Assembly (NCBI GenBank): GCA_963755435.1 | Contig: CAVWJX010000002.1 | Location: forward strand, 62,001 to 126,000 | Source: AP-15 sp963755435 | GTDB lineage: Bacteria > Pseudomonadota > Alphaproteobacteria > ATCC43930 > CGMCC-115725 | Length of the DNA stretch: 64,000 nucleotides | Direction of reading: 5' to 3' | In this document: positions 32,585-42,254 of the stretch, in pieces | Layout of the letters: each line of letters starts with the position of its first letter | Numbering within the stretch: position 1 is the first letter of the stretch | Notes under the pieces: model-generated | What the model was told of the DNA's origin: nothing | The model's input: only the letters and a program-made list of their open reading frames with translations | Database searches by the model: none | Made by a program: the position numbers and the translations under genes

Positions 32585-34572
32585 TGCGGTTCATAGAGAA
32601 GGTGGCGCGCCGCGCGCTCCAGCGCCAATCCCGCCAGCAAGGTGGCGACCGCCGCGGCTACCAGAAAGGTGCGGTCGAGCCAATGCGGGTCGTAGTCAAC
32701 GAAAAAGCTCGAACGGAACCAATCGATGCCGTGCAGTACCGGGTTCCAGGCGAGAATGTTGCGCAGCCAATCGGGCATCATCCCAGGCACGTAAAAAATG
32801 CCGGAACAGAAATACAGGATCCGGCTTACCTGGTTCCAAATCTTGTCCCAGGACTTGAAAAAGCCGGTGATCACGGCGTTGATGAAGCCGCAGCCGCAGG
32901 CGAAGACCCAAATTGCCGTAATCGAGGCGACAACGCCGGCGAGATTATCCGGCATGGTGCCGAGCCCGAGCGCGCCAAAGCCGGCGAGCAGAACGATCGC
33001 CACCAATAGGTCGGTCACCAGCTCGAGCAGGCCGCGCGCGATGATCACGTCGAAGGTGCTGACCAGTGGCAATTGCAGCAAGGAGCCGTTGCTGGTGACG
33101 GCGAAATTCATGCTGCTGCTGGTGTGGACGAACACGTGATAGGGAATCAGGCCGGTATAGTAGAAGATGAAGAACTGGGTGCCGATCGGCGGCCGACCAT
33201 GCATCAGCACCGCGAAAAACAGCGATAGCGTCAATATGTGCAGGATCGGTTCAAGCAATGCCCAGCCGTAGCCGAGGGTCGAATCGCCAAACCGAGTGCG
33301 GGTCTCGCGGATGATCAAGGCGTGGACGACGCGCCCCTGGGTTGCCAGCGCCGCCCACCAGCCGGGCTGCGCATCTCGCGGCCGGCTCAGCCGCGCCGGA
33401 CGCTCGCCGAGTACGACATAATCGCCGTCGAAGGTTTCGAACCGGCGATTGAGCACCTGGAGCATCGCCTGGGCGTATTCTTCGTTATCGGGGGCCGCGC
33501 GGATCAGTTCGCCACCGACCGTGAGCGCGTCGCGAACCCGGCCGCTGTCGAAATAGACGGTCAGCTGTGAGCGCCGGGCGGCAAGGTTGTCCGGGTCGAG
33601 GGCGAGGGCCCGATCGAATGCCGCCGCGGCCTCGTCGAACCGGCCGAGCCGGTAGAGTAGGTCGCCGCGATGCAGATGGTATTCGGCGATGGTCGGGGTC
33701 GCCGCCAGGGCCCGATCGATCGCTTCGAGCGCCTGGTGCGGCCGGCCGCGCTGCAGGTGCGCCGCCGACAGCATGCGTGAGGCGGCACCATCCTCGCCGT
33801 CGACGACGAGCCTCGCGGCGATAATCTCGGCCGCCTCGTCGAATTGCTGCGTGCGCAGCAGCAGCTCCGCCGCATCGAGCGCATTGGCCCGGTCGCCCGG
33901 CGCTAGCGCATAGGCCCGGCGCGCCAATGCGATCGCCGCTTCGGGCTGGCCCATGGCCAATACCCCAGCGGCCAAACGCCGCAAGATGCCGGGTTCGCCT
34001 GGTGCAATACCGGCGGCGCGGGTCAAATGGACGACAGCTTCCTGGTGCCGGCCGGCGAGGCCGAGAAGGCCGGCGGCATGCACCGCAAACTCGCACGAGC
34101 CGGGTTCGAGCTCGCAGGCGCGAACAGCGTGGCCAATCGCGCGGTCGAGTTCGCCGGCGATCGCGAACGAGCCGCTCGCGTGCCGGTACCCCTCGGCCCA
34201 TAGGGGACGGCCTTCGATCAGCCGCTCATAGGCCGCCGCCGCCTCCTGATGGCGCCCGCAATTGCTGAATAGCCAGGCGCAAAAATCGGCGATCGCGTGT
34301 TGCTGCGGCACCAGCTCGAAGGCGATCCGGGCGCAATCGATCGCGTCCTCGCGCCGATCGCGGTAATAGAAGGCTTCGCTCAAGCGGCAATTGAGCGCCG
34401 CCAGCTCGCCGGTAGCCAGCTCGCAGCGGCCGAGCGCGTCACGGCAGGCCTCGAGCTCGCCCGCGCGCAGCGCCCGATGAAAAGCGGCGATGGCGGCCGC
34501 GCCGGCCGCCAATTCGCCCGGTATTTCGAGGGTGTCGCTCAATACTGCGGTACTCTCGCTGCGCCGAACCAA
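32581..34572 (-). CDS. KpsM-like ABC-2 permease with N-terminal TPR domain
   Basis: A 663-residue fusion. Residues about 25-375 are tandem tetratricopeptide repeats, for example HRGDLLYRLGRFDEAAAAFD and QLRTQQFDEAAEI-like units. Residues about 405-663 are an ABC-2 polysaccharide permease with VHALIIRETRTRFGDSTLGY and at least five membrane segments ending RAARHLLYEPQ. KpsM permeases are normally about 260 residues, so the TPR half is an addition that could dock a glycosyltransferase or sense the polymer. The start is uncertain: TTG 34572 is the first candidate, no ribosome site is clear, and no ATG occurs near the N-terminus. It is the first gene of the export operon. Confidence 0.85.
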   Translation of the reverse strand: MVRRSESTAVLSDTLEIPGELAAGAAAIAAFHRALRAGELEACRDALGRCELATGELAALNCRLSEAFYYRDRREDAIDCARIAFELVPQQHAIADFCAWLFSNCGRHQEAAAAYERLIEGRPLWAEGYRHASGSFAIAGELDRAIGHAVRACELEPGSCEFAVHAAGLLGLAGRHQEAVVHLTRAAGIAPGEPGILRRLAAGVLAMGQPEAAIALARRAYALAPGDRANALDAAELLLRTQQFDEAAEIIAARLVVDGEDGAASRMLSAAHLQRGRPHQALEAIDRALAATPTIAEYHLHRGDLLYRLGRFDEAAAAFDRALALDPDNLAARRSQLTVYFDSGRVRDALTVGGELIRAAPDNEEYAQAMLQVLNRRFETFDGDYVVLGERPARLSRPRDAQPGWWAALATQGRVVHALIIRETRTRFGDSTLGYGWALLEPILHILTLSLFFAVLMHGRPPIGTQFFIFYYTGLIPYHVFVHTSSSMNFAVTSNGSLLQLPLVSTFDVIIARGLLELVTDLLVAIVLLAGFGALGLGTMPDNLAGVVASITAIWVFACGCGFINAVITGFFKSWDKIWNQVSRILYFCSGIFYVPGMMPDWLRNILAWNPVLHGIDWFRSSFFVDYDPHWLDRTFLVAAAVATLLAGLALERAARHLLYEPQ

Positions 34573-35026
34573 ATAAAGCCGTGCGGTCCCTGGCGAGGGT
34601 GGCGAATGAGGTGCGCCATCGCTGCGGTGCCGCCGAATCGCGTACGCTGGTCAAAGGATCGCGGTCCGTAAGTATTGTCGGGATTCGTCAAAGATCTGTC
34701 GCTGAAGCCGTCACTGCTGCGTCAAAAGTATCTCTTTTGGCGACAGCGACCCGGTCGGTCGACGCGGCCTCGACAATCGACGACGCGCGGGCGGTAAGCG
34801 CAGCCGCTGCCCGGGCGCCGCAATATCGCATAACCCATCGCCGGCAGCCGGCTGCTTCTTACTCTGGCATCGCTGCCCGGACAATTCTAAGCTGGTCGAT
34901 CGACGGTCATCGAACGGCACGCCGAATTGCGAGTACCGTCTGCGTCAGCACATCAGGGTCGGTCCCGCCGGGCGGCGGGGCGGGCCATCGCCAGGCAACA
35001 GGACCAGGCCCATAGGAGAAGTCGGA
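34573..35026. other. 454-bp divergent intergenic region
   Basis: No convincing gene. It separates the minus-strand export operon from the plus-strand oxidoreductase and must hold both promoters. A small inverted repeat CTGTCGC / GCGACAG spans about 34703-34747. AGGAGAAG just before 35027 is the ribosome site of the next gene. Confidence 0.4.
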
Positions 35027-36082
35027 ATGCCGTTTGAATTCGGGATGTTTCACGAGTTTCAATGCCCGGCCGGCACCAGCCAAAGGGCTGCCTTCGCCGA
35101 GTCGTTCGCCCAGGTCGACGCTGCCGAACGCTGGGGGCTCGATGCGATGTGGCTGGCCGAAATCCACGTCGCGCCGGAGCGCTCGGTATGCTCGGCGCCG
35201 TTGACCATTGCCAGCGCCATCGCCGCGCGCACCAAGCGGATGCGGATCGGCACCGGGGTCCAGGTGCTGCCGCTATGCCACCCGCTGCGCATCGCCGAGG
35301 AGGCCGCCACGGTCGACCAGATCAGCGAAGGCAGGCTGATCTTCGGCGTCGGCCGCAGCGGCTTTCCGCGTACCTACGAAGCCTATGGGGTGCCCTATGG
35401 CGAGAGCCGCGAGCGCTTTGCCGAGACCTTGGAGATCCTCAAGCGGGCTTGGACCGAGGACAGTTTTTCCTATTCCGGCAAATTCTACAAATACGACAAT
35501 GTCCGGTTGACGCCCAAGCCTTATCAGCAGCCGTGGCCGGAGATCCGCATCGCCGCCAACAGCGCCGACACCTTTCCGGCGATCGGCAAGCTGGGCCATG
35601 GGGTGTTCGTCGCCGTGCGTCTCGGCACCCTCGAGGAATTGGCCCCGAACATTCGCGCCTATCGCGAAGCCTACAAGGCCGCTGGCCATCCGGGAGAAGG
35701 CCAGGTGTTTCTGCGGGCCCCGGTCTATGTCGCCGAGACGGCGCAGCAGGCTCGCGAGGAGCCGGAAGACAGCATCATGTATTTCTATCGCTATCTCGGC
35801 GAGCGGCTCGAAAACTCGGCGAGCCGGGCCGGAGTGCGCGCGGTCGAGGACCGGGCGGCGCGCGGCCGGCGGCTGCAGACGATCAGCTATGACGAGGCGT
35901 TGCGCGACAAGATCATCGTCGGCACCCCGGAGCAGGTGACCGATCGGCTGATCGGTCTGAAGCAGGAGATCGGTCTCGACGGCATCCTCGCCGAGATGAA
36001 TTGCGGGACAAAGATCCCAAACGAGCGAGTGCTGAAATCGCTGCGGCTCTTGTGCGAAAAGGTCAAGCCGGCCTTTCATTGA
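35027..36082 (+). CDS. Luciferase-like (LLM class) flavin-dependent oxidoreductase
   Basis: A 351-residue TIM-barrel protein of the bacterial luciferase superfamily: FGMFHEFQCP start, GLDAMWLAEIHVAPE, RMRIGTGVQVLPLCHPLRIA, DQISEGRLIFGVGRSGFPRTY and a C-terminal VGTPEQVTDRLIGLKQEIGL. Members use FMNH2 or F420 to oxidise varied substrates; nothing here defines the substrate. ATG 35027 follows AGGAGAAG. It appears to be a single gene. Confidence 0.9.
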   Translation: MPFEFGMFHEFQCPAGTSQRAAFAESFAQVDAAERWGLDAMWLAEIHVAPERSVCSAPLTIASAIAARTKRMRIGTGVQVLPLCHPLRIAEEAATVDQISEGRLIFGVGRSGFPRTYEAYGVPYGESRERFAETLEILKRAWTEDSFSYSGKFYKYDNVRLTPKPYQQPWPEIRIAANSADTFPAIGKLGHGVFVAVRLGTLEELAPNIRAYREAYKAAGHPGEGQVFLRAPVYVAETAQQAREEPEDSIMYFYRYLGERLENSASRAGVRAVEDRAARGRRLQTISYDEALRDKIIVGTPEQVTDRLIGLKQEIGLDGILAEMNCGTKIPNERVLKSLRLLCEKVKPAFH

Positions 36083-36203
36083 GCTGATTGGCGGTGGGGC
36101 CAGTGCAGCGCCGCGAGAGGTGCGGCGGGCGGGTTCGGTCGTATCTTCCGCGCCCGGGCAACCGTTCCGGCGGCACGCCCGGGCCCACCATCGCCGGTTC
36201 TCG

Positions 36204-37625
36204 ATGATATACGGCCGACCGGCCGGGAGGTTGCGCGGCGCCGCCATCTGGCTGGTGGCGGCGGTTCTGCTCGCCGCCGCGCCGAGCCGCGCGGCGGTGC
36301 CTGCCGCAGCGGCAGCAGGGCGCCTCCTGGTGATCACGGATATTCATTTCGATCCGATGGCCGAGCCGGGGCTGGTCGATCGGCTGGCTGCGGCCGCGCC
36401 GGCGCAATGGCAGGCGATCCTCGATAGCGCCACTGGCCAGAAGCCGAGCCGTTACGGCAGCGACACCAACTGGCCGCTGCTGCGCTCGGCTCTCCGGCGA
36501 ATGAAGCAAACGCTGCCGCGGCCGGCCCTGGTGCTATTGCCGGGCGATTTCCTCGCGCACCAATTCCGCAACAAATTCAACGCGGCGGCAAGCGATCACT
36601 CGGACGCCGCCTATCGCCGCTTTGTCGATCGGACGATGCAGTTCCTGGCGTTGCAGTTCGAGCACCATTTTCCGGCGACCCCGATCCTGCCGGTGCTCGG
36701 CAACAACGACGCCGATTGCGGCGATTACCGGCTGCAGCCGAATGGGCCGTTCCTCGCCGACACCTTGCCGATCGTGCACGCGCTCCTTGGAAATGCCGGA
36801 ACCGAGCCGGGGCTCGCCCATGCCTGGACCGGTTATGGCAACGCCGAGGCCACGGTGGACGGGCTGCGGATATTGCTGACGAATACGAATTTCTTCTCGC
36901 GCAACTATCAGAACAAATGTAGGCCGCGACCCGGCGCCGACCCCGGCTTTGCGACCATCGCCTGGCTCAAAGCCGAGCTCACTGCGGCGCGCCGGGCGCA
37001 TCAGCCGGTGTGGCTCGTCTACCACATCCCCCCCGGCATTAACGGCTATGCCAGCTGGCGCCACGGCGCGTGCCCGGACCACATCATCGCGATGTGGCAG
37101 GACCGCTACGCCCAGCCCTTTGCCGATTTGTTGCGCGGTTTTGCCGGCACGATCGCGGCGAGCTTCGCCGGCCACACTCATATGGACGATTTCCGGCTAA
37201 TCGGCTACCAGGGCCGATATTTCGGGTTCACCCTGATCACCCCGGCGCTGAGCCCGATCTTCGGACAGAACCCGGCGTTCCGGATCGTCGATTTCGACCG
37301 GGCGGGAACCATCCTCGACGAGACCACCTATGGGGTTACCAATCTCGGAGAGGCCGACGCCGCGATCCCGCTTCACTGGCAGAAGGAATATACCTTCAGC
37401 CATGAATGGCAGCTCCCGCGGGTCGATCTGCCGAACCTCGAGCGGCTTTACGCGATGATCACGACCGTGCCCGCTGATCGCACCCAATGGCACACGCTCT
37501 TTGCGGTGTCGAGCCCGGTCTACTGGACCGAGAATGGTGGCGGTGCCGACGAGGTCCGAGCCAACGACTGCGCCACCGGCCATGCCCTACCCACGGATTT
37601 TCGCCAATGCTGGTGCGGCCGGTAG
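36204..37625 (+). CDS. Secreted calcineurin-like metallophosphoesterase
   Basis: A 473-residue protein with a signal peptide (AAIWLVAAVLLAAAPSRA) and a sphingomyelinase-type metallophosphoesterase domain: DIHFDP (46-51), LPGDFLAH, LGNNDADCG and AGHTHMDDF supply the two-metal site. Extracellular or periplasmic phosphodiesterase activity is likely; the substrate could be a phospholipid head group or nucleotide. I start at ATG 36204 because it opens directly into the signal peptide; the codons before it (open to 36120) do not look coding. Cys-rich C-terminal end (ANDCATG, QCWCGR). Confidence 0.85.
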   Translation: MIYGRPAGRLRGAAIWLVAAVLLAAAPSRAAVPAAAAAGRLLVITDIHFDPMAEPGLVDRLAAAAPAQWQAILDSATGQKPSRYGSDTNWPLLRSALRRMKQTLPRPALVLLPGDFLAHQFRNKFNAAASDHSDAAYRRFVDRTMQFLALQFEHHFPATPILPVLGNNDADCGDYRLQPNGPFLADTLPIVHALLGNAGTEPGLAHAWTGYGNAEATVDGLRILLTNTNFFSRNYQNKCRPRPGADPGFATIAWLKAELTAARRAHQPVWLVYHIPPGINGYASWRHGACPDHIIAMWQDRYAQPFADLLRGFAGTIAASFAGHTHMDDFRLIGYQGRYFGFTLITPALSPIFGQNPAFRIVDFDRAGTILDETTYGVTNLGEADAAIPLHWQKEYTFSHEWQLPRVDLPNLERLYAMITTVPADRTQWHTLFAVSSPVYWTENGGGADEVRANDCATGHALPTDFRQCWCGR

Positions 37626-37679
37626 CCGCGACTTTGTTGCGATCGGCTGTGGATATCCGCTAATTCGTCCCGACAGCCG

Positions 37680-38318
37680 CTACTTGGTCCCGAACAGCCG
37701 GTCGCCGGCGTCGCCGAGGCCGGGCAGGATATAGCCGTGGCTGTCGAGGCAGCGGTCGAGCGCGGCGGCGACGATCGGCACCTGCGGGAAAAATCCCAAA
37801 ACCTTTTCGACCCCTTCTGGCGCGGCGACCAGACAGACGAACTTGATTGAGCGCGCCCTCAGTTCGACGAGCCGCGAGATCGCCGCCACCGCCGAATTGC
37901 CGGTGGCCAGCATCGGATCGACCAGGATCGCGTCGCGCTCGGCCAGATCGTCCGGCAGCTTCAGATAGTATTCGATCGCCTGCAAGGTGTGCGGTTCGCG
38001 GTAAATGCCGATATGGCCGACCCGCGCCGAGGGCAAGAGGTCGAGCATGCCATCGAGAATGCCGTTGCCGGCACGCAGGATCGACACCAGGCAGAGCTTT
38101 TTGCCGGCCAGCCGCGGAAAGTTGCCGCGTTCCAGCGGAGTGTCGATCTCGCCCGGTTCGAGCGGCAATTCGCGGGTCGCCTCATAGGCCAGCAACAGGC
38201 TGATCTCGCGCAGCAGCCGGCGAAACTCGGCAGTTGAGGTGTCGCGGTCGCGCATTAACGAGAGCTTGTGCTGGACCAGCGGATGGTCGACGACGGTCAA
38301 CCTTCGATCCTCTTTCAT
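37680..38318 (-). CDS. upp: Uracil phosphoribosyltransferase
   Basis: A 212-residue UPRT with the PRPP loop AILVDPMLATGNSA and the uracil-binding C-terminus ILPGLGDAGDRLFGTK; normal length. It makes UMP from uracil and PRPP. GGAG lies just upstream of ATG 38318. It is near homologues of URC4 and URC1 on the same strand, and in the URC pathway the UPRT (URC6) is a required enzyme, so it may serve uracil breakdown as well as salvage. Confidence 0.96.
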   Translation of the reverse strand: MKEDRRLTVVDHPLVQHKLSLMRDRDTSTAEFRRLLREISLLLAYEATRELPLEPGEIDTPLERGNFPRLAGKKLCLVSILRAGNGILDGMLDLLPSARVGHIGIYREPHTLQAIEYYLKLPDDLAERDAILVDPMLATGNSAVAAISRLVELRARSIKFVCLVAAPEGVEKVLGFFPQVPIVAAALDRCLDSHGYILPGLGDAGDRLFGTK

Positions 38319-38527
38319 GGGCGCTCCTCAAAGCTGAACCTGCGAAATTCAGCGGCACGAGCCTTTGCTGGGGTGTTGATGAGCCCCCGGGCGGCATCGC
38401 GGAACACTCGCTGTGGCGCGGCCGTTTGCCGAACGCTGTTGGCCATCCGCTCAAGGTCCTTGATCATTCGCTTGCCAAAACCGCCGAGGTTCCATGCCCC
38501 GCCGCATAGCGTCCGCGTGGTGACGGC

Positions 38528-39244
38528 ATGATCGATTCGGTCGTCCACCATATTCTCGCGACCTGGGGATATTACGCGGTTTTCGCGTTCACCGCGCTCG
38601 AAGGGTTCGGGCTTTTCTTTATTCCCGGCGAGACCATGCTGATTACCGCGTCGATCGCGGCGGCCGGCGTCTTTGCCAAGGGCGCCGCTCACCTCGAAAT
38701 CGCCTGGGTGCTGGTCTGCGCCGTCTGCGGCGGAATCCTCGGCGACAATTTTGCGTTCTTGGTCGGCCAAAAACTCGGGTTTCCGTTTCTTAACCATTAC
38801 GGACACTACGTCAAAATAAATTTGAAGAGATTAAAATTTGTTCAATACGTCTACCTGCGATACGGGCGTCGGATTGTCTTCGTCGGCCGCTTTGTCATGT
38901 TGTTTCGGTCCTGGGAATCGTTTCTCGCCGGCGCCAATGCGATGCCGTGGACCCAGTTCGCGCCGACCAACGCCGCCGCCACCCTGGTCTGGGCCTGCGT
39001 ATGGGGTCTTGGCGCCTATGGTCTGGGTCAAGCGTCCGAACGCGTGCTTTGGCCGGCCACCATCGCGATCGGCGTCGTCATCGGCATCCTGATTATCGCC
39101 GGCTGGATCTATTTTCGCCGGCACGAGGACGAGCTCGAGGCCATCGCCGATAAAGCCCTCCCCGGCCCGTTGCGGGCCCGCCGCCCCGGCAGCAGGGGGG
39201 CGGTTGCCGCGAAGACCATTGGCGCGACGACCAAGGCCGATTGA
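38528..39244 (+). CDS. DedA-family (VTT/SNARE-associated) membrane protein
   Basis: A 238-residue DedA protein with ALEGFGLFFIPGETML (the conserved re-entrant acidic region), GGILGDNFAFLVGQKLG and FVGRFVMLFRSWESFLAG, plus a C-terminal membrane segment (IAIGVVIGILIIAGWIYF). DedA proteins act in membrane lipid carrier (undecaprenyl phosphate) flipping and envelope integrity. It lies between upp and urc4 on the opposite strand. The lysine-rich middle (VKINLKRLKFVQYVYLRYG) has lower GC than its surroundings. Confidence 0.9.
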   Translation: MIDSVVHHILATWGYYAVFAFTALEGFGLFFIPGETMLITASIAAAGVFAKGAAHLEIAWVLVCAVCGGILGDNFAFLVGQKLGFPFLNHYGHYVKINLKRLKFVQYVYLRYGRRIVFVGRFVMLFRSWESFLAGANAMPWTQFAPTNAAATLVWACVWGLGAYGLGQASERVLWPATIAIGVVIGILIIAGWIYFRRHEDELEAIADKALPGPLRARRPGSRGAVAAKTIGATTKAD

Positions 39245-39339
39245 TTGGGCGCCGTCGGCCCCCGGCCTTACCCTTCGCCGCATCAGGGGAGGGGCGGAGC
39301 GGCGCGCTCGCCTGGACATCAGGCGTCCAATCTCGATCC

Positions 39340-40551
39340 TTAAAACAAGGTGCCGTCGGTGATGATGTTCAGCGGCGCACGGCCGTCCGGCCGGCGCTCG
39401 AACGCGATTTCGCGCCCGGCAGCCCAACTGCCGCCCTCGAGTACACATGCGAGCGGGAAATCCTGAGCCGCCTTGCCGAGCCGCTCCCGCACCCGCGGAG
39501 CCAATCGATCGAGCAATGCTACCGTCAACGCGCGCCATTCGACGATCGGCTCGCTCGAGGCGTCAAGCGGTCGGGTCATCAGCCCCGGATCGCACGGCGT
39601 GATGACGCCGCAATCGATGAACAATCCACCATTGCGGTACTCGGCAAGGCCGGTCAGCCCGTCCAGCTGTTCGACCCGCACACCGGCGGCTCGCAGCGGC
39701 TCGACCAGCGAATAGGCAAGCCACTGCGACAGCTTGTGAAACGGCACCAAGCCATGCCCCGGAACCGTGCGGTGCCGGCCGCAATCGCCGAGCGGCACGG
39801 CCCCAAGGCTGATCCGGCGCGGCCAGATCACGCCCAGCGCCCCGAGCAGGGTGCGCAGGATTTCGGCGGCGGGAAGCGGCCGGCCGAGCCGCAGCCAATG
39901 GTCGTAGAGATGCCCCGGCCGCGCCGGCGAGCCGAACATCGCCGGATTGGCGATGCACGCGTCGCCCAGGCAGCGCAGCACGGCCGCGCGCCCCTCGAGT
40001 CCGAGCAGCGGGTTGCGGCAGCTATCCTGGAAGGCTCGGCCGAGCGTTTCCGGGCTGATCGCTCGCAGCGCCGAGGCGTCGGTTCGCCACGGGTCGCCCG
40101 GATCGGCGGAAAACACCCCCCGCTGCATCGCCCGCAGGCTCGCCACCGCCAGCCCCTCAGAGCGTTGCAGCAGGCACCCGGTTTCGGCCTCGCGGTATTG
40201 CCACCCCGGCCCGGCGCCGGCGTCCAGCAAGACCGAAACAAAGGTGAGATCGATGCGGGCGCGGGCGGTCTCGGCAATATCGGCGCCGGGCGCGACCAGC
40301 GCCGCGCGATCGATGCCGGCCGCCGAAAAATGGCGCCATCGGCTGTGAGCGGGGACGACGAGGTCGGGATAGCGGCGCCGAGTGATCGCCGCAACCCGGT
40401 CGGCGGCCTCGTCAAGGCGGGCGCACTCCAGCCGAAAATTCTGGGTCTCGCCCCGCTCGGCCGCGGCAAACACAATTCCGCAGCGCTCGCGCACCGCCGC
40501 GGCGCTGAGCAGCGCCTTCGCCTCGGCGATCTCGTCACTCGCCGAGCGCAC
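39340..40551 (-). CDS. URC4/Urg3-family protein (DUF1688), uracil degradation
   Basis: A 403-residue protein of the DUF1688 family: LLSAAAVRERCGIVFAAAER at the start, SRWRHFSAAGIDR, PGHLYDHWLRLGRPLPAAEI and VPFHKLSQWLAYSLVEPL. The yeast member URC4 is essential for the URC uracil catabolic pathway; its reaction is not settled. It overlaps the end of the URC1-like gene by 17 bp, so the two are co-translated. Confidence 0.88.
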   Translation of the reverse strand: MRSASDEIAEAKALLSAAAVRERCGIVFAAAERGETQNFRLECARLDEAADRVAAITRRRYPDLVVPAHSRWRHFSAAGIDRAALVAPGADIAETARARIDLTFVSVLLDAGAGPGWQYREAETGCLLQRSEGLAVASLRAMQRGVFSADPGDPWRTDASALRAISPETLGRAFQDSCRNPLLGLEGRAAVLRCLGDACIANPAMFGSPARPGHLYDHWLRLGRPLPAAEILRTLLGALGVIWPRRISLGAVPLGDCGRHRTVPGHGLVPFHKLSQWLAYSLVEPLRAAGVRVEQLDGLTGLAEYRNGGLFIDCGVITPCDPGLMTRPLDASSEPIVEWRALTVALLDRLAPRVRERLGKAAQDFPLACVLEGGSWAAGREIAFERRPDGRAPLNIITDGTLF

Positions 40552-41788
40552 GACCCTTGACGCTGTGCAATTCCGATGCCTCCGGGATACCCGTCGGGCT
40601 GAAATACCCGGCCGCCTTCTTGGCCTCGATTTCGACCGAGGCGTCGGGCGGCACCAGCCGGTCCGGGATCGCCACCTGCTCGACCACCTCGATCCCCTGC
40701 GCCTCGAGCGCCGCCCGCTTGAGGTTCGACATCGACACCCAGCGGTCGATCCGGCGGATGCCGAGCCACTGGATTACGTCCGGCATCAATTCCTGAAAGC
40801 GCAAATCCTGCACCCCGGCGACGCATTCGGTGCGGTGGAAATAGGTGTCGGCGCGGTCGCCGCCGGGCTGGCGCTTGCGGGCATTGTAGACGAGAAACTT
40901 GGTGACCTCGCCGAGGGCGCGCCCCTCTTTGCGATTGTAGACGATGACCCCGACCCCGCCCTGCTGCGCAGTGGCAACGCAGACCTCGACGCCGTGCACC
41001 AGATAGGGTCGGCAGGTGCAGATGTCCGAGCCGAACACGTCCGAGCCGTTGCACTCGTCATGAACACGGCAGGCGATGACCGTCTGCGGCGCCGCGATCC
41101 GCTCCACCTCGCCAAACAGGTACACCGTCGTCCCGCCGATAGGCGGCAGCAGCACTTCGAGGTCGGGCCGGGTGACGAGTTCGGGGAACATGCCGCCGGT
41201 TTCCTCGAACAAGCTGCGGCGCAGATCGCTCTCGGCGACGCCGAAGCGCGCGGCCATACCCGGCAGATGCCATACCGGATCGATCGCCGCCTTGGTGACG
41301 CGGATCTCGCCATTGTCGAGCAGCACCCTCCCATCGGGCTTGAGCCCGCCCGCAGCGATCAACTCGCGGATCTCCGGCATGGCGATATGCGCGGTAGTGA
41401 TCGCGATCGTCGGGCGCACGTCGATCCCGGCGCGGATCGCCGGGGCGAACGCCTCACCGACGAGATGGCCCCAGGGATCAAGCGAAACGATTTTGGCCGG
41501 ATCGGCCCATTGTGGGACCGGCGGAATCAAGGCCGCCGGCGCGGTGTCGGTCAGATCGGGGCGGTGGTCTCGGGCCAAAGCCTTGGTCGCCACCGCCAGC
41601 GCGCGATAAAGACCGTAGGCGCCGGAGTACGAGCCGATCGCGTTGCGCCGGGCCGGTTCGGCTGGGCTGGCCACCACCGGTCCGCGATCGTCCGGATCGG
41701 CAGCGCCCCAATGCAGCGGAACCGCACCCTTTCCGGCACTCCCCGGATGGGAGGTGAGCCGGATGTGGCGCGGGATCAGGTGCTCCAT
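40535..41788 (-). CDS. URC1-like GTP cyclohydrolase II homologue
   Basis: A 417-residue protein with a GTP-cyclohydrolase-II-like C-terminal half: cysteine zinc site CNGSDVFGSDICTCRPYL and QQGGVGVIVYNRKEGRALGE in place of the RibA QEGRGIGL loop. The N-terminal 180 residues are not found in RibA but fit the URC1 subfamily. In yeast URC1 acts on uracil-derived ribonucleotide rather than GTP in riboflavin synthesis. ATG 41788 is preferred over an upstream TTG. Operon partner of the DUF1688 gene; upp is nearby. Function assigned from family and neighbourhood. Confidence 0.82.
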   Translation of the reverse strand: MEHLIPRHIRLTSHPGSAGKGAVPLHWGAADPDDRGPVVASPAEPARRNAIGSYSGAYGLYRALAVATKALARDHRPDLTDTAPAALIPPVPQWADPAKIVSLDPWGHLVGEAFAPAIRAGIDVRPTIAITTAHIAMPEIRELIAAGGLKPDGRVLLDNGEIRVTKAAIDPVWHLPGMAARFGVAESDLRRSLFEETGGMFPELVTRPDLEVLLPPIGGTTVYLFGEVERIAAPQTVIACRVHDECNGSDVFGSDICTCRPYLVHGVEVCVATAQQGGVGVIVYNRKEGRALGEVTKFLVYNARKRQPGGDRADTYFHRTECVAGVQDLRFQELMPDVIQWLGIRRIDRWVSMSNLKRAALEAQGIEVVEQVAIPDRLVPPDASVEIEAKKAAGYFSPTGIPEASELHSVKGRALGE

Positions 41789-41956
41789 AAAGTATTTCCG
41801 CGTGCGGCAACGCAAGCCGAATTACATGGTGACGAGCCGCCTCGACCGCAACGCGGCCCTCTTGCCGCCCCGATTGCGAAAAAACTTGGAATTGAACCTG
41901 CTCCGTTGTCGCGTGTTCTCTCAAAGGCGCAATCATCTAAAATCGAGGAAGTTCAG

Positions 41957-42232
41957 ATGAAGATTATGATGCTGTCGGCCGGGTTTGCCGTCCTGCTCGC
42001 AGTCAGCTCCAGCCTGGCCCCGCCGGCCCAGGCCAAAGGCTGCATCAAGGGTGCCGTGGTCGGTGGCGTCGCTGGTCATTATGCCGGCCATCACGCGGTG
42101 CTCGGGGCATTGGGTGGATGCGCTGTCGGGCACCACTTGGCAACCAAGCACGAGCACGAGCGCGAGATGCAGCAGCACCAGGATGGCGGCTCGAGTGGCG
42201 GCGGGGGGTCCGGCTCCGATTACGGCCATTGA
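41957..42232 (+). CDS. Small secreted glycine-zipper protein
   Basis: A 91-residue protein with a signal peptide (MLSAGFAVLLAVSSSLAPPA, cut after AQA), a Gly/Ala/His-rich zipper (GAVVGGVAGHYAGHHAVLGA) and a Ser/Gly tail. Glycine zippers of this kind sit in or on membranes. GAGGAAG lies 6 bases before ATG 41957. Short but with clear composition and start signals; no known function. Confidence 0.75.
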   Translation: MKIMMLSAGFAVLLAVSSSLAPPAQAKGCIKGAVVGGVAGHYAGHHAVLGALGGCAVGHHLATKHEHEREMQQHQDGGSSGGGGSGSDYGH

Positions 42233-42254
42233 CGGCGACGGCCACTGACGGCGA
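42223..42254. repeat. 16-bp tandem duplication over the stop codon
   Basis: CGGCCATTGACGGCGA followed directly by CGGCCACTGACGGCGA; one difference in 16. The first unit contains the stop codon of the glycine-zipper gene. Confidence 0.6.

Noticed and set aside
40382..41956. Long plus-strand frame continuous with the small glycine-zipper gene
   Set aside because: The upstream part is antisense to the URC1 and URC4 homologues; only the end from ATG 41957 has a ribosome site and signal peptide.
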